Assembly (NCBI GenBank): GCA_028023455.1 | Contig: JAQFVV010000012.1 | Span: 16,068,364 to 16,132,363, forward strand | Source of the DNA: Epiperipatus broadwayi | Taxonomy: Eukaryota; Onychophora; Udeonychophora; Euonychophora; Peripatidae | Direction: 5' to 3' | Length of the DNA stretch: 64,000 bases | Part shown: positions 37,246 to 48,854 of the stretch, one piece after another | How positions within the stretch are numbered: position 1 is the first letter of the stretch | Layout: the number at the start of each line of letters is the position of its first letter | The notes under the pieces: model-generated | Databases searched by the model: none | What the model saw: the letters and a program-made list of their open reading frames with translations, nothing else | Told to the model about the DNA's origin: nothing | Made by a program: the position numbers and the translations under genes

Positions 37246-37431
37246 TATTCATTAAGATTCGTAATCATAAACTCTTTTTTCAAATCTTGTCTCTATAAAA
37301 AAAAATCATTCCCAATACTTTTGAGATTTTGCGAGATTTTCTCTTTTCTTTAGTTACGTTTAGTGGCCGTGTTTTTCCTATACTGGCCACGTTAAGTAAG
37401 GCCTTACACGTTAGGCGCCAAAATTTACGTC

Positions 37432-39851
37432 TGTACCGGTCAACCGCTTACTCCGTTAATATAAGCATGCGCACAAATTGAACATGAAAAGAAATATGGC
37501 GACATGTCGGAGTAAGAAGAAATTTAAATACTTTACCGTAATATTATTACGGACACAGAAGATACTCATAAAAAGAATGAATCTTACATATCTTTGGGGG
37601 ATGACTCTAAACCAACCCTTTGTGCCACTCCCAGAAGAAAAACTAATTCTCCTCCTGAAAGGATATGCAATTTCAATTATTATTGGGCATATATGAATAT
37701 AAATAATTATTTAAACAAAATTAATAAACAAGTATCTTCGTGCTAAATAAAGATTTAAGACCCGGTAAGATGATTTCCCATTTGTTAGCTCAGCGTACTC
37801 TATTCTCAGTTAAAAAAATGGGGATTGGAAAACTCGCATAATTAATTAATAATATAATTAGAGAAAGTAAATGACAAAGAGAATAAAAAATATATGGCAG
37901 TAGTCACTTTAAAATTATAATATAAATATTTTATTAACACATTACCCCATACCATTTATAATATGAATACAAAATTAATATTCCCAGATTGATTAAATAT
38001 ACGAAACAAATACCACACACCATATAATCATTTTAACAAACAAAACTATAATCGTAAAGAAATTATCGTCAACGCAATCATTAAACTAAATAAAGGAAAA
38101 TTTCTTTCTTAAAGAAAAAAATGAAGTAAATAATTATACGTGAGAGATAAGTGATCTGTGGATTATAAACTCACATACGTGCATTAAGCAAATAAGGAAA
38201 AATTAACAAATTACTTTAAAAGATGTGTTTGTGAACGTATATACATAAGACATATATTTATGAAATGTGTATTGAATTTAAATAAAATAAACACAAAAAT
38301 AGTATACCAGTTGAAGTCTCTAGGCTTCAGCCTTCTTTGGGTTTTGAGTGGGCTATACATCTACTGTGGCAAGGGTTGGACTTGACTGCGGTACAAGTTC
38401 ATAGAATTGATCATCATCACTTTGGTGTTGGACTCTCGTTTACATTCTGTTGGGACGGCAGGAGCAAAGCTGGACGGACACGCTGAAGTGAGCTTCTACT
38501 CCATAATCATTCTATATACAGGGAAGTGCTTGATGTACATCTTTAGGCTGGACAATGGATATTATACACTATAAACAGTCTTTTCTTGTTTTATGAATTC
38601 TGGGTTAATTACAGGCTTCAATGATGTGTTGCAATTAAACTTCCATCGGTATCAACTGAGTACATGGTGGAATAATTATCTGTTCATTTAGCTTTCCAAT
38701 AGTTGGCTAGATAACTGACGTTACTCAACACCACTTAATAGTCCGATGTTTAAACCGTTGGCTACTCACTGCTTAACTGCCCGAATGGTTGTTTGAATGA
38801 CTGCTTCATTAGTGTCCATTGGTTCAAAATGACTGAAGGAATTTTTAATTAGAGTAAAATGCCACGGATTAGGTGAATCAAAACCAGCATGCTTGCTCAA
38901 AAGGTTGCAAGACTTTGCGTGGTTCCATTAACAGCATTAGCATCTCAATAATATTAGACTTAGGCTCCTAATAAGATTTGTCTTTGAAGAACAAAAATGA
39001 ACTGCCTTCTTCCCACTTCAGAACAGAACTATCTCTTCAATACCCCTTCAATTCTGGTATCCCCTCCAAGAAAGAAAAATCAATTAATTAAATCTTTTTT
39101 TTTTTTTTTTACTAATTGTTTTTAAGAATTTGATTTCCAATTAGTTTTTTTTTTATATCTCCATTCAGATCATATATATCACTAATGAAAATTTTAATGA
39201 ATGATAACATCTTTTTCATTTTTCGTTTAGTAATTACATTATTACAATCAAAGTTTTAACAGAAATATTTCACTTAGATTGGGCATTCTTCTCTCCCAGC
39301 ATTATCGCAAGTTTAATCAAGTTCTTTTTGTCCAGTTGAAATTATTTTAAAATGGACAGGAAATCAGAATGCCTTTAGGTTTTTTTTAAATTTAAGACAA
39401 TGACCCCTTTCTCTTGCTCAAATGCAACTGAAGAGAAAAACAACCATCAAAACTTCGATTTTGAAATTATTTCTACTTATTTTTAAATAGTAATATTTAA
39501 AATTTTCCTTTTTACATTTTGTAAACACTCAAAAAAAAAAAAAAAAATACAGAATAACAATTCTATAAATAAACGCGGTTTCTTTAACAAACAAAAATAT
39601 TTAAAATTATAAATACATTTTGGCATTTCTTTTTCTTTTTAAAAAAAATAAAAAACAAAAATACATATTTCTTAGCCTTTAAATATTGGCTTTAATCATA
39701 TATGTGTGTGAGTCACGTATTAATCTATAATAAGTTTAATTATATAAATCGTATATACCCCCCTCCCCATTTAATGGCTTTTTACATATTTTTGGCCATT
39801 AATTTGTCTAACATTATCTTGTACTTGGCCACATAAAACGTGCCTGGCACA
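37432..39851 (-). repeat. LTR5 (5'-most LTR of the array)
   Basis: A 2.4 kb LTR. Its right edge GGCACA is followed by ATATAT, which matches the left flank of LTR1. On the minus strand it starts TGTGCCAGGCACG. Confidence 0.85.
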
Positions 39852-41498
39852 ATATATATATATATGCATTTCAAAAGAGAAAATAGAAATAGAATTATCA
39901 AGCTTTAAAAACATAAATTGCTTTCTTAACTCTCATTTTATTATTATATATTGAAATTCCTAATCTAAAAATATAATCACTTTAGTAATAATAAAATAAA
40001 TAAATCAAAGTGATAGCTATATTTGTCATAAAACAACCAACTTGAGATTAGGGGACAAAACTGGCTTATAAATTAGCCATGATATCTCATATAAGGCGGT
40101 ATTTCAATATCACCTTTTTTGGAAAGATTACAACATCAACAAAAAAAACCCTGTTTTTTTTTACAAATTTATTATGTCCTACTGAATTTAATTAGTTATA
40201 AATATTATTTATACACAAATATCATTTTACTAAATGCAAGTCTGCTTTAATATTAGTACAGATACATAAATGTATTAATGTTATACCAGATATATAAAAT
40301 GTATTACTGCTATACCCTTTAATTCTATTTAACTTGGTACTAGAAAAATTAATTTCAAAATTATGAAGTTTTACTAAATATATTTGAAATTCAATTTAAT
40401 ATTCATAACCTATTAAACACAAGCAGGATTTCAAAAAGTCTAATAGTAGTTATACAAAATAAAATTGTTTTTAGTAACAATTATGCATCAAAAAGAATCA
40501 ACACAAATTTCATTTAAACTATTCTCAGTTTTCTTATAACATTTCAGTCATTACTGCCAATTTTTCTATTATAACTTCAATCAAACAAAAATTCATGTAC
40601 TTTTATCAAATTGATATCTTATTTCTATGTTTCTTCTATCATTCAATCTATTATATCCAATGCTTGTTCTTAGTACAGTTAAAACATTTTACTTCCTTAA
40701 TTTCAATGCAATGTTTGATGTTTTCTGATTGATAATAGACAATTTCTGATAAATATGCACTAATTCCATTATTTAAAAAGGATAATGCTGAAAAGTTTTT
40801 TTTTTTTTATTGTCAAGTCTTAGGACAGCCTGATATTTTAAAAATTGTCTCAGACAGTATTACAAGTTAAATTGTTGATTGAAATATTCCTATTTCTGTA
40901 TTTTATATCTGAACTTGAAAGCAATGCATCAGACATTATATCTCTTTTTAACTATTTTATTTTTACTCCTAAATTTATAAAAACATAATTCTTATTTAAC
41001 AATATAACAAACTTTGTATTTCATTTAATCCATTTTACTCATGTGTTGTGTTTATTAATCAAATACATATATTACCATTAATTAAAAATTGATAATAATA
41101 ATAAAAAATTCACTTAATATAAAAACTTTTGTCAAATATTTAACAGATTGCATATTTCAAAGAATTATAACAACATATTTGTGTGTGTACATATATAAAC
41201 CAAAGAGAATAATTAATAAAAAATAAAGACTTTACACAATATATCTATATTTATAGATCAATACTTACAAATGCCTATATACATAAATTATCATACTGAC
41301 AGTTTCAAATATGAAGATGCATACTAATGTGTGAAACAAATATTTATTAGATTCAGCACATATTTTGCCAATTTTAAGATGTAAAAGGCTAAACACTTAG
41401 TTATAAAATATTAATGCTGCTTAATTTTAATATTCTATAATTTAGATTAGAAAAGTACCGAAAAAGTATTTAAAAATTATATGATTTAAAAAGCATAC
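39852..41498. other. AT-rich non-coding DNA (3' of the last CFP1 exon seen)
   Basis: No exon with the expected continuation of CFP1 was found on the minus strand. It is probably intronic. Confidence 0.5.
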
Positions 41499-41642
41499 CT
41501 TTGGTTCTTTGGAATGTTCAGGGCAAAGTACTCTTAAACGTTTGCAATAGGTTTTATTCTGTTGATTATAAGAATCACAAAACATATTGTTTCCTTCAAT
41601 TTTGGTTTTATAAATTGATCCAAATGATGTCTGACTTTCATA
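41499..41642 (-). CDS. CXXC1: CFP1/CXXC1 coding exon (48 codons)
   Basis: This is an internal exon of CpG-binding protein CFP1, a SET1/COMPASS subunit that directs H3K4 methylation to CpG-rich promoters in the nucleus. On the minus strand, TTTAG precedes the exon and GTATGC follows it. Both boundaries are phase 0. The peptide starts YESQTSFGSIYKTKIEG and ends NKTYCKRLRVLCPEHSKEPK. It contains the Cys/His-rich FCD...YC...CPEH signature of the zf-CpG_bind_C region, which is highly conserved in animals. The next expected exon (starting near VCGCPLV in relatives) was not found in the window, so the gene either continues beyond it or is interrupted. Confidence 0.93.
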
Positions 41643-43998
41643 CTAAATATATAATAATAAAATAAATTAGTTGATATCAATATTTTTAATTACTTTGAAA
41701 AATAATTTATTTATAAATAAATAAAAAAGTAAGTTTTTTATTAATAAAAACTTCAGCTTTCATTAATCAATCAAATAATAAATTTAGAATACTTTACACA
41801 CATTAAAATAACTGAGAACAACAAAAAATTATGCTATGAAATTAAAATGAATTTCATCTTCATATATTGGTATAAAGATCGATTAATTTAACTATTCCAA
41901 AGAGTTAATTATATCATGTTTATTATTTATAATTCTAATATATATCTGAAGAATGTAACAATATATTGTTGGTAACCAATTTAATAAAATGATAGCATTT
42001 TTATAACAATTATAAAATAATTAAACAGGAGCAGAGTGAGAAATTTAAGGTTTTACAAGATGGAATGATGTTTTTTAAAATTTTGGTATAAATTTAATAT
42101 ATATAATATTAAAAAATCATAACAGCCATAAACATATATATTATAAAAGAAAGTTTAAATATAGGTATTTGGTGTTTTCTTATAAAAATTAAAGTTATAT
42201 CTTCTTTTGCATATGTGTATATGAATATGTACTATACTGGTAACCTATAGGCATATTTAAATATAACTCTAATTGGAATAAGATTCATACAGCCATATAG
42301 AAAACAGATAATGATGGTTGGATTGAACCTACAAATGGGTTATATTTCCCAATAATCCCCTCAAAATCAATACCAGGGATTTGAAATAAGTTTTACCATC
42401 CAGAAATAATGTTTTTAGTGTAATAATGAGAAAGGCATACATTTAGTCTTTATTATGTGAAAAGGAAAATTCTGAATGATCAATCTCAACCACGCAATTC
42501 TTACTAATATTTGGCATTTTTTCATAATGCGAAAATACTTGCAATTTGGAAATGTATGATTTGAGAACTGTGAGGTTAGCTGATTGAAATATCCAAAAGA
42601 CCAACTGGTTTAAATAGAGGTGATGAAGCAGAACATATTCCAGCTTTATGAAGAACACTTATTTTATCTTCTTCTAATAACTAGAAATTAATTAATGGTA
42701 AAACTGAAGAAAATAAACATTTTATTAATTCACATATTCCAAATACTCACTACTTCATGCTCAATCTCATTCTTTACCTCACACTCAATCTCGTTACTAT
42801 TTGAGATCCAATGTTTTTTTTTTTTTTTGAAAAGCTAATCTTGATAATGGCAGATGCTATTTTGTTGAAACAGTAGGAAGTAATCAAAAATAACATACAG
42901 TTTAACCCAAAAACTACTTTATTTATATAAATAGCTAGCTTTATATTCAGTATATTTATAAACTTCCATTACTGACCCTGTAGTATGACCAGATCCAAGT
43001 GATATTTATTATTTTTCCAGTCTATGCAATTATTTAGCTGGCATTCAACTGCAAAGATTGATAGGGGCACACATTCTTTGTAGGCATAGATAACTTTTAA
43101 TTTATCCAGGTGTAGCATTTATGGATCACAGCTCAAGGCAGCCATAGAGATGTCTACATATTTATGATAGGTGGCATACACAATTCTAGCAATGGATATA
43201 TGATAATATAACCTTCCTTTCAATACCATTTTATAAAATTGAACAAAAATCATAGTTCAAAAAGAAAAATAGCCTTTCCTGAATTTTGTACTACAATTAT
43301 ATCTCTATGGACAGAATTTTTTTTTTAATCAAATTTCTCAATGATTTTTTTTTTAATCAAAATCTATAATAGATTAGTGAAATTTTTTTTTATCTTTATA
43401 ATTTAATTACAATTACATACTAGATTTGTAGATTTCTCTTTTATCTATAAATCTAATCAAGTTTTTTGTTTAGTTATAATTATTTAGTTTAAATGTTTAA
43501 AGCTATCTTGTTTTATTAAAAGATGATTACATGGATTAAATTCCTTTCTTGACATTTAAAATTTATGTCTTTATTTATTCAATCCAAGTAATGCACTTTC
43601 ATATATTTATCATACATACACATTCTAAGAATCAGTGCATTTATCCCATCCCTTTATTATTTCTGACAACAATTTTCAATAAGTGATTAGAGCTTACTCC
43701 TTCAGCAATGTATTGCTGAAAGATCACTTTTTCAGGCTTCTATTTTCAGCATTACAGTATACATAGGGATAATATAGAACTTTTATTTATATATTTCTTA
43801 AAAAAGATTTGCATAAGACAAAGAGTAAGAACTTTTAACTGTTTTACTTTTACTTCTAAATTAAAAAAAAAAAAAATATTAAGAAGTAAAATAAGTTCAA
43901 ATACAAAATCATATTTATAAAATTTTATATGAAAACATGTAAAAAAAAAAATATTAAAGTCAAAAAATTGCTATGCATCTTTAACTATATGTCCATTA
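41643..43998 (-). other. CFP1 intron, downstream part
   Basis: This is intronic sequence between the two exons, AT-rich with poly-T tracts. A 71-codon frame at 42658-42443 has no recognisable motif. I see nothing else to support. Confidence 0.6.
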
Positions 43999-45446
43999 TA
44001 ACATTTTTTCACGTTTTGATAGGCCTTCAATTATACACTAGAATGCGCAAGTTAATCAAGCTATGAAGAAGAAAAATATTTCATTCATATTTCTAAAAAA
44101 ACATAGCTATATTTCTTGATTAACTCACCTAAGATTACTTAATATTACGTATGGAATTGCCAACAAAGTTAGTTTTAATTTATAAGAGGGTACCATAATC
44201 AGTAGACTCATAACTTCCTCGTATCCCATAATTTTGACCCAAGTAACTAAAAAGATCGGGATTATGTAACTTAGTTATTTTTCAGATATTATTCCCGGGG
44301 CTTAATTAATAAATAAGCATTTTTTTTTTTTAAATAAGCATATTGGCAAAAGTAATTTACATACTTATCATGCAATTTACTAACTAATAAATTTAATAAT
44401 TAACATTAATAACACACAATGAAAAGTTGATATCAGAAATATTTTATTCTAACAAATTTAAATATTTAAAAGTTAACCTGTTAAATAAAATTCAAAAACC
44501 CATACACGCTAATTCAGATAGTTAGATAAAATAATTTAAACAATTTAACAATCAATTAATTACTACAGTTCATATTACACTTCAATTTCTTAGGCCACAA
44601 ACGAAAGTCTCTTAAATAAGAAAAATTGTCTCTATGAGGATTATATTATAAGCCTATATTTGAGAATGGTTTGCAAACACCTAATTTAATCACAATCAGG
44701 AATAATTAATCTTAGCTTACCGATAAGTTTAGTGAGTTTACGAAGATTGTCGATTACCATGCATGGTTTTCATGAGAGATAGAATGAGCTCATGGCCATT
44801 GGTTTTAAACTTTTCTTGGTTCATCCTAAAGCTAGTCACAAAAGCTTTCTGGGGTTGCCGTCTTCATAATGAACAATGTCGTCAAAAACTTCGGTCCACT
44901 CCAGCATGACAAATTATTTCAGTCTAGTGGTCCTGGATCTTTCATGATCCAGAACCAGCCAAAAGAAAAACAGACAAGACCCTGAGTGCACTGATATTCT
45001 TTTTATAATCGAGATCTGGGTTTCAAGACTTCTAAGCATACTTTTATCTTTATTTTATCATAAAATACAAGTCGATAATCTTGTACATTTATTTTGTATT
45101 TTCCAACTACAAAGTCCTTTTTTTAATATAAATTCCTTCCGCCATCTTTAATTAGCTTTAAAACTTTGATTGTAATTGACATGTGGAATTCTCTTTCTTT
45201 TAGTTATCTGGATTAGTAATCTGCATGACTTTTATTCTTTCCAATTTTAATTTTTATTTTTAATTAAAATAATAATTCAAACAACAAAATTAGCTTTCAT
45301 TGTATGTTTAAAAAAATAAATTATACTAACTAAAAAAAAATTAAAAAAGCGTCTTTTAAAAGATCTTAAACATTCTTTTTTCTTTTAGCTTTTAAAAATC
45401 TTACCAAATGCCAATATATTTGTACCATATATAAATAAACGGTACA
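43999..45446 (-). repeat. 3' LTR of the intronic element
   Basis: 1.45 kb direct repeat, paired with 45889-47292. Its edges are the TAACATTTTTTCAC word on the left and ACGGTACA on the right. An inverted GGATC...GATCC word lies near 44937-44951. Confidence 0.85.
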
Positions 45447-45863
45447 ATACCACTAGGGCCAGGGGAAGAGAATGTTTGAACTAATTTTATTCTTAAGTCC
45501 ATATTGTGATTTTTTTTATTAGCGTTGCTATGTTTTTGTAGACTTATTCACAAGTGACATGTGACTTTAGAGCCCACATTTTAGGGTCTAACACTGTGGG
45601 AATAAAAAACATTTTCACATTCGCCTGTGTCTTTTCCGCTCAAGCGTAAGACTAGCAATAAGAAGCCCAAGTCATAAGCACATATGAGCGTTGATCATCC
45701 TTTCAAGTCTTACAGGCTCGCAGAAACATGGTCCATCCCCGTCCCCCCCAAGTTTTTTTTTTTTCCGTAAAACTCTTTATTCATACTCTGGCTATGGGTT
45801 TTGGGCTATCATTGTAATGTTCTTTATACCATTATGACGTATCTCAGCTTGTGGTTTTTTTTC

Positions 45864-45886
45864 CGAAGCCCCACATTGGGTGCTAT
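45864..45886 (-). promoter_or_regulatory. Decayed tRNA-Lys primer-binding site
   Basis: TAGCACCCAATGTGGGGC on the minus strand, next to the 5' LTR. It differs from the intact site at 10456 by G-to-A and C-to-T changes at former CpG or neighbouring positions. This fixes the element orientation as minus. Confidence 0.75.
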
Positions 45887-45888
45887 AG

Positions 45889-47292
45889 TAACATTTTTTC
45901 ACTTTTTGATAGGTCTTCAATTATGCGATAGAATGTGAAAGTTAGTCAAGCTATGAAGAAAAATATTTCATTCATATTTCTAAAAAAAACCAGCTATATT
46001 TCCTGATTAACTCGATCTAAGATTACTTAATATTACATTTGGAATTGCCAACGAAGTTAGTTTTAATTTATAAAAGGGCACCATAGTCAATAGACTCCTA
46101 ACTTTCTCACATCCCATAATTTTGATGCAACTAAAAAGATTGGGATTATGATTTACCGTAAGATAATATTACTCCTGGGGTTTAATTAATAAGTAAGCAT
46201 ATTGGCAAATATAATTTATATACTTATCACACAATTACCTAACATTAATAAATTTAATAATTAACATTAATAACGCACAATGAAAAGTTGATATTAGAAA
46301 TATTTTATTCTAACAAATTAAAATATTTAAAAGATAACCTATTAAATAAAATTGGAAAATCCACACATGCTAATCCAAATAGTTAGGTAAAATAATTAAA
46401 ACAATTTAACAATCAATTAATTACTACAGTTCATATTATACTTCGATTTCTTAGGCTATAAACGAAAGTCTCTTGAATAAAAAAAATCTCTACTGGGATT
46501 ATATTATAAGCTTATATTTGAGAATGGTTTGCAAACACTTAATTTAGAAACAACCTTAGCTTACCGGTAAGTTTAGCGAGTTTACGAAGATTGTCAATTA
46601 CCACGCATGGTTTTTCATGAGAGGTAGAATGAGCTCATGGCCATTGGTTTTAAACTTTTCTTGGTTCATCCTAAAGCTAGTCACGAAAGCTTTCTGGGGT
46701 TGACGTCTTCATGATGAACAATGTCGTCAAAAGCTTCTGTCCACTCTAGCATGACAAATTATTTCAGTGTAGTGGTCTTGGATCTTTCATGATCCAGAAC
46801 CAGCCAAAAGAAAAACAGACAAGACCCTGAGTGCACTGGTATTCTTTTTATAATTGAGATCTAGTTTTCAGACTTCTGCACATACTTTTATCTTTGTTTT
46901 ATCATAAAATACAAGTCGATAATCTTGTACATTTATATTTTGTATTTTCCAACTACAAAGTCCTTTTTTATATATAAATTACTTCTGCCATCTTTAATTA
47001 GCTTTAAAACTTTGATTGTAATCGGCATGTGGAATTCTCTTTCTTTTAGTTTATCTGGATTAGTAATCTGCGTGTCTTTTATTCTTTTCAATTTTAACTT
47101 TTATTTTTAATTAAAATAATAATTCGAAACAACAAAATTAGCTTTTATTATACGTTTTAAAAAATAAATTATACTAATTAAAAAAAAATTTTAAATACAT
47201 CTTTTAAAAGATCTTTAAAATTTTTTTTTTTTAGCTTTTAAATATCTTACCAAATGCCAATATATTTGTACTATATATAAATAAACGGTACA
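45889..47292 (-). repeat. 5' LTR of the intronic element
   Basis: 1.40 kb copy of the LTR at 43999-45446, with scattered substitutions and small indels. A 61-codon frame at 46925-47110 is a chance frame within it. Confidence 0.85.
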
Positions 47293-48163
47293 ATATAGAC
47301 TATAATTCTGTAAATGCTACAAAAATAATAGTTTTTATAATTACAACATTCATTGTCATAAAAATAAAACATAATGGAAAATATTTATTTACTTATTTTA
47401 AATCTATGCCATGATTTATTATATATATGTTAAATACTAGTTAACCCAAAATATTATTATACAGTACATGATAAATTTGGAAAATTACCAGAGATCCATA
47501 TGAATATTGTAAATAAAGTTACATTCCGGAAAAAAAAAAAAAATACAGAATTTGAAAGCGACATTATTGTTAAGCAGGCAGTAGTTACTGCAGCTGACAT
47601 AAAACACATAACATTATAATAATCTCAATAAAAGTAGTTTATTTTCTATTATTAGAAAAAAAAAATTTCAGAAAACATAAAACAATTGCCATGCAATATT
47701 TTGAAAAATAAAAATAACTTCATACATTTAATGTCTAATAACACTTCAAATGCAAGTATACCATCATTGATCATAAAACTTATAAAATGATATTTTGTTG
47801 GATAGACTTTGTATTTAAACATAGTTTAATAAAAAGATAAAAGGCATCAAAATTCTACTTTTTCATTTTAATTAAGTTGTATGGCTTTATCTTTTTTTAT
47901 TCAACATCTATCAGACATAGATGCCTTCCAATCTCGACTTACTTAACATTTTACTAGTTCTGGAAACATAAAATATCTTCTTGTACCTGATTGTAATGTC
48001 AAGTGAATAAAAACTTAACCTCTAATTCAAATTCTTTCTATATATATATATGTTTTTTTTACAATTTTTTTTTTTATAAATAAAAATTTAATCAGTTCTA
48101 ATTCTTTACTTTGAATAAATAAAATATGAAATAAATTTTTACAAATAAAATAAACAAACCTAC
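47293..48163 (-). other. CFP1 intron, upstream part
   Basis: AT-rich intron immediately 3' of the 48164-48274 exon. No further feature was seen. Confidence 0.65.
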
Positions 48164-48274
48164 CTTGCTAAAGCATTTTTCCATGTGCTTCAGAGCTACT
48201 CTTGCATTAATTTCATGTCCACATGTTACACAATAAATACTTAACTCTGCTTCATCAACTTCTCCATCAGTATT
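48164..48274 (-). CDS. CXXC1: CFP1/CXXC1 coding exon (37 codons)
   Basis: This exon lies immediately upstream, in transcript order, of the one at 41499-41642, across a 6.5 kb intron. On the minus strand, GTTTAG precedes it and GTAGGT follows it. Both boundaries are phase 0, and it joins in frame to the next exon. The peptide includes an acidic start (NTDGEVDEAEL) and then IYCVTCGHEINARVALKHME, with a CxxCGH...H...C arrangement of zinc ligands. This matches the conserved segment of animal CFP1 that precedes YESQTSFGS. Upstream exons (PHD finger, CXXC domain, basic and coiled-coil parts) should lie at higher coordinates but were not recognised. Confidence 0.93.
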
Positions 48275-48852
48275 CTAAACTTAAACAATGTAAATTATTT
48301 TAAAATCTGCTCTTTTATAACAATATAATAACTGGAAAGATAAAATAATGGTAAATGATATGCACATTAAATTAATATTTATAAATAAACTTCTAAGTTA
48401 AAATACAATATACTAAAACATAAAATAATTATATGTATATGAGTATTCTTTATTCTCACACAAGCACATATCTACACACAAATAAACACCAAAAACAGGA
48501 AGAATGCTTTTTAAGTCATTCTCAAATACTTTACGCAAAACAACGATCCCAATCAGTAAGTCCAGCTAAAGTATTTATTTTTGAATGTTAAATCTTAATA
48601 TGAAAAACCTTCAATTTATCAAAGACTCACTTCTTTCTTTTTTATCTTATTTTCTTTAAATTAGTCCTAATTCTTCAAAATTAATATCATAATTCAAAAA
48701 ATAATGCAAGATATGCAATATTTTTTAATAATATCCCTAAATTTATTTTGGATCAAGCATAAGTTAATTAAAATATATTTCTATCAGCTGGAACTTTCCA
48801 AATAGCCTCAAGATTTTGAAATATGTATTGAAGCTATATATATGCTTACATA
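48275..48852 (-). other. CFP1 intron upstream of the exon
   Basis: AT-rich; nothing recognisable. Confidence 0.55.
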
Positions 48853-48854
48853 TA

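Larger units (their letters stand above)
34688..37431 (-). mobile_element. Internal region 3 of the LTR array (divergent, deleted)
   Basis: This is shorter (2.7 kb) than internals 1 and 2 (about 3.35 kb). The 3' non-coding end (34688-35385) and the 5' leader (36480-37431) match the others closely. The gag portion between them is divergent and lacks the WW capsid block. Confidence 0.75.
17141..39851 (-). mobile_element. Concatemer of a gag-only LTR retrotransposon (five LTRs)
   Basis: The order on the plus strand is LTR1, internal 1, LTR2, internal 2, LTR3, an unrelated 1.1 kb segment, LTR4, internal 3, LTR5. All parts run in minus orientation. LTR ends are TGT...ACA type. ATATAT stands just left of LTR1 (17135-17140) and just right of LTR5 (39852-39857), consistent with one target-site duplication around the whole block. 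Unit length is about 5.8 kb. Internal regions carry degraded gag and no pol. Confidence 0.8.
43999..47292 (-). mobile_element. LTR element with large LTRs and tiny non-coding interior
   Basis: Two direct repeats of about 1.4 kb flank a 442-bp interior inside the CFP1 intron. On the minus strand the LTR starts TGTACCGT and ends near TGTTA. The interior next to the 5' LTR carries a decayed tRNA-Lys primer site. No coding frame is present, so it is fully dependent on other elements. The two LTRs differ at many positions, so the insertion is old. Confidence 0.8.

Noticed and set aside
42443-42658. 71-codon minus-strand ORF inside the CFP1 intron
   Set aside because: No conserved motif, no splice signals at its edges that fit CFP1, and length within chance expectation.
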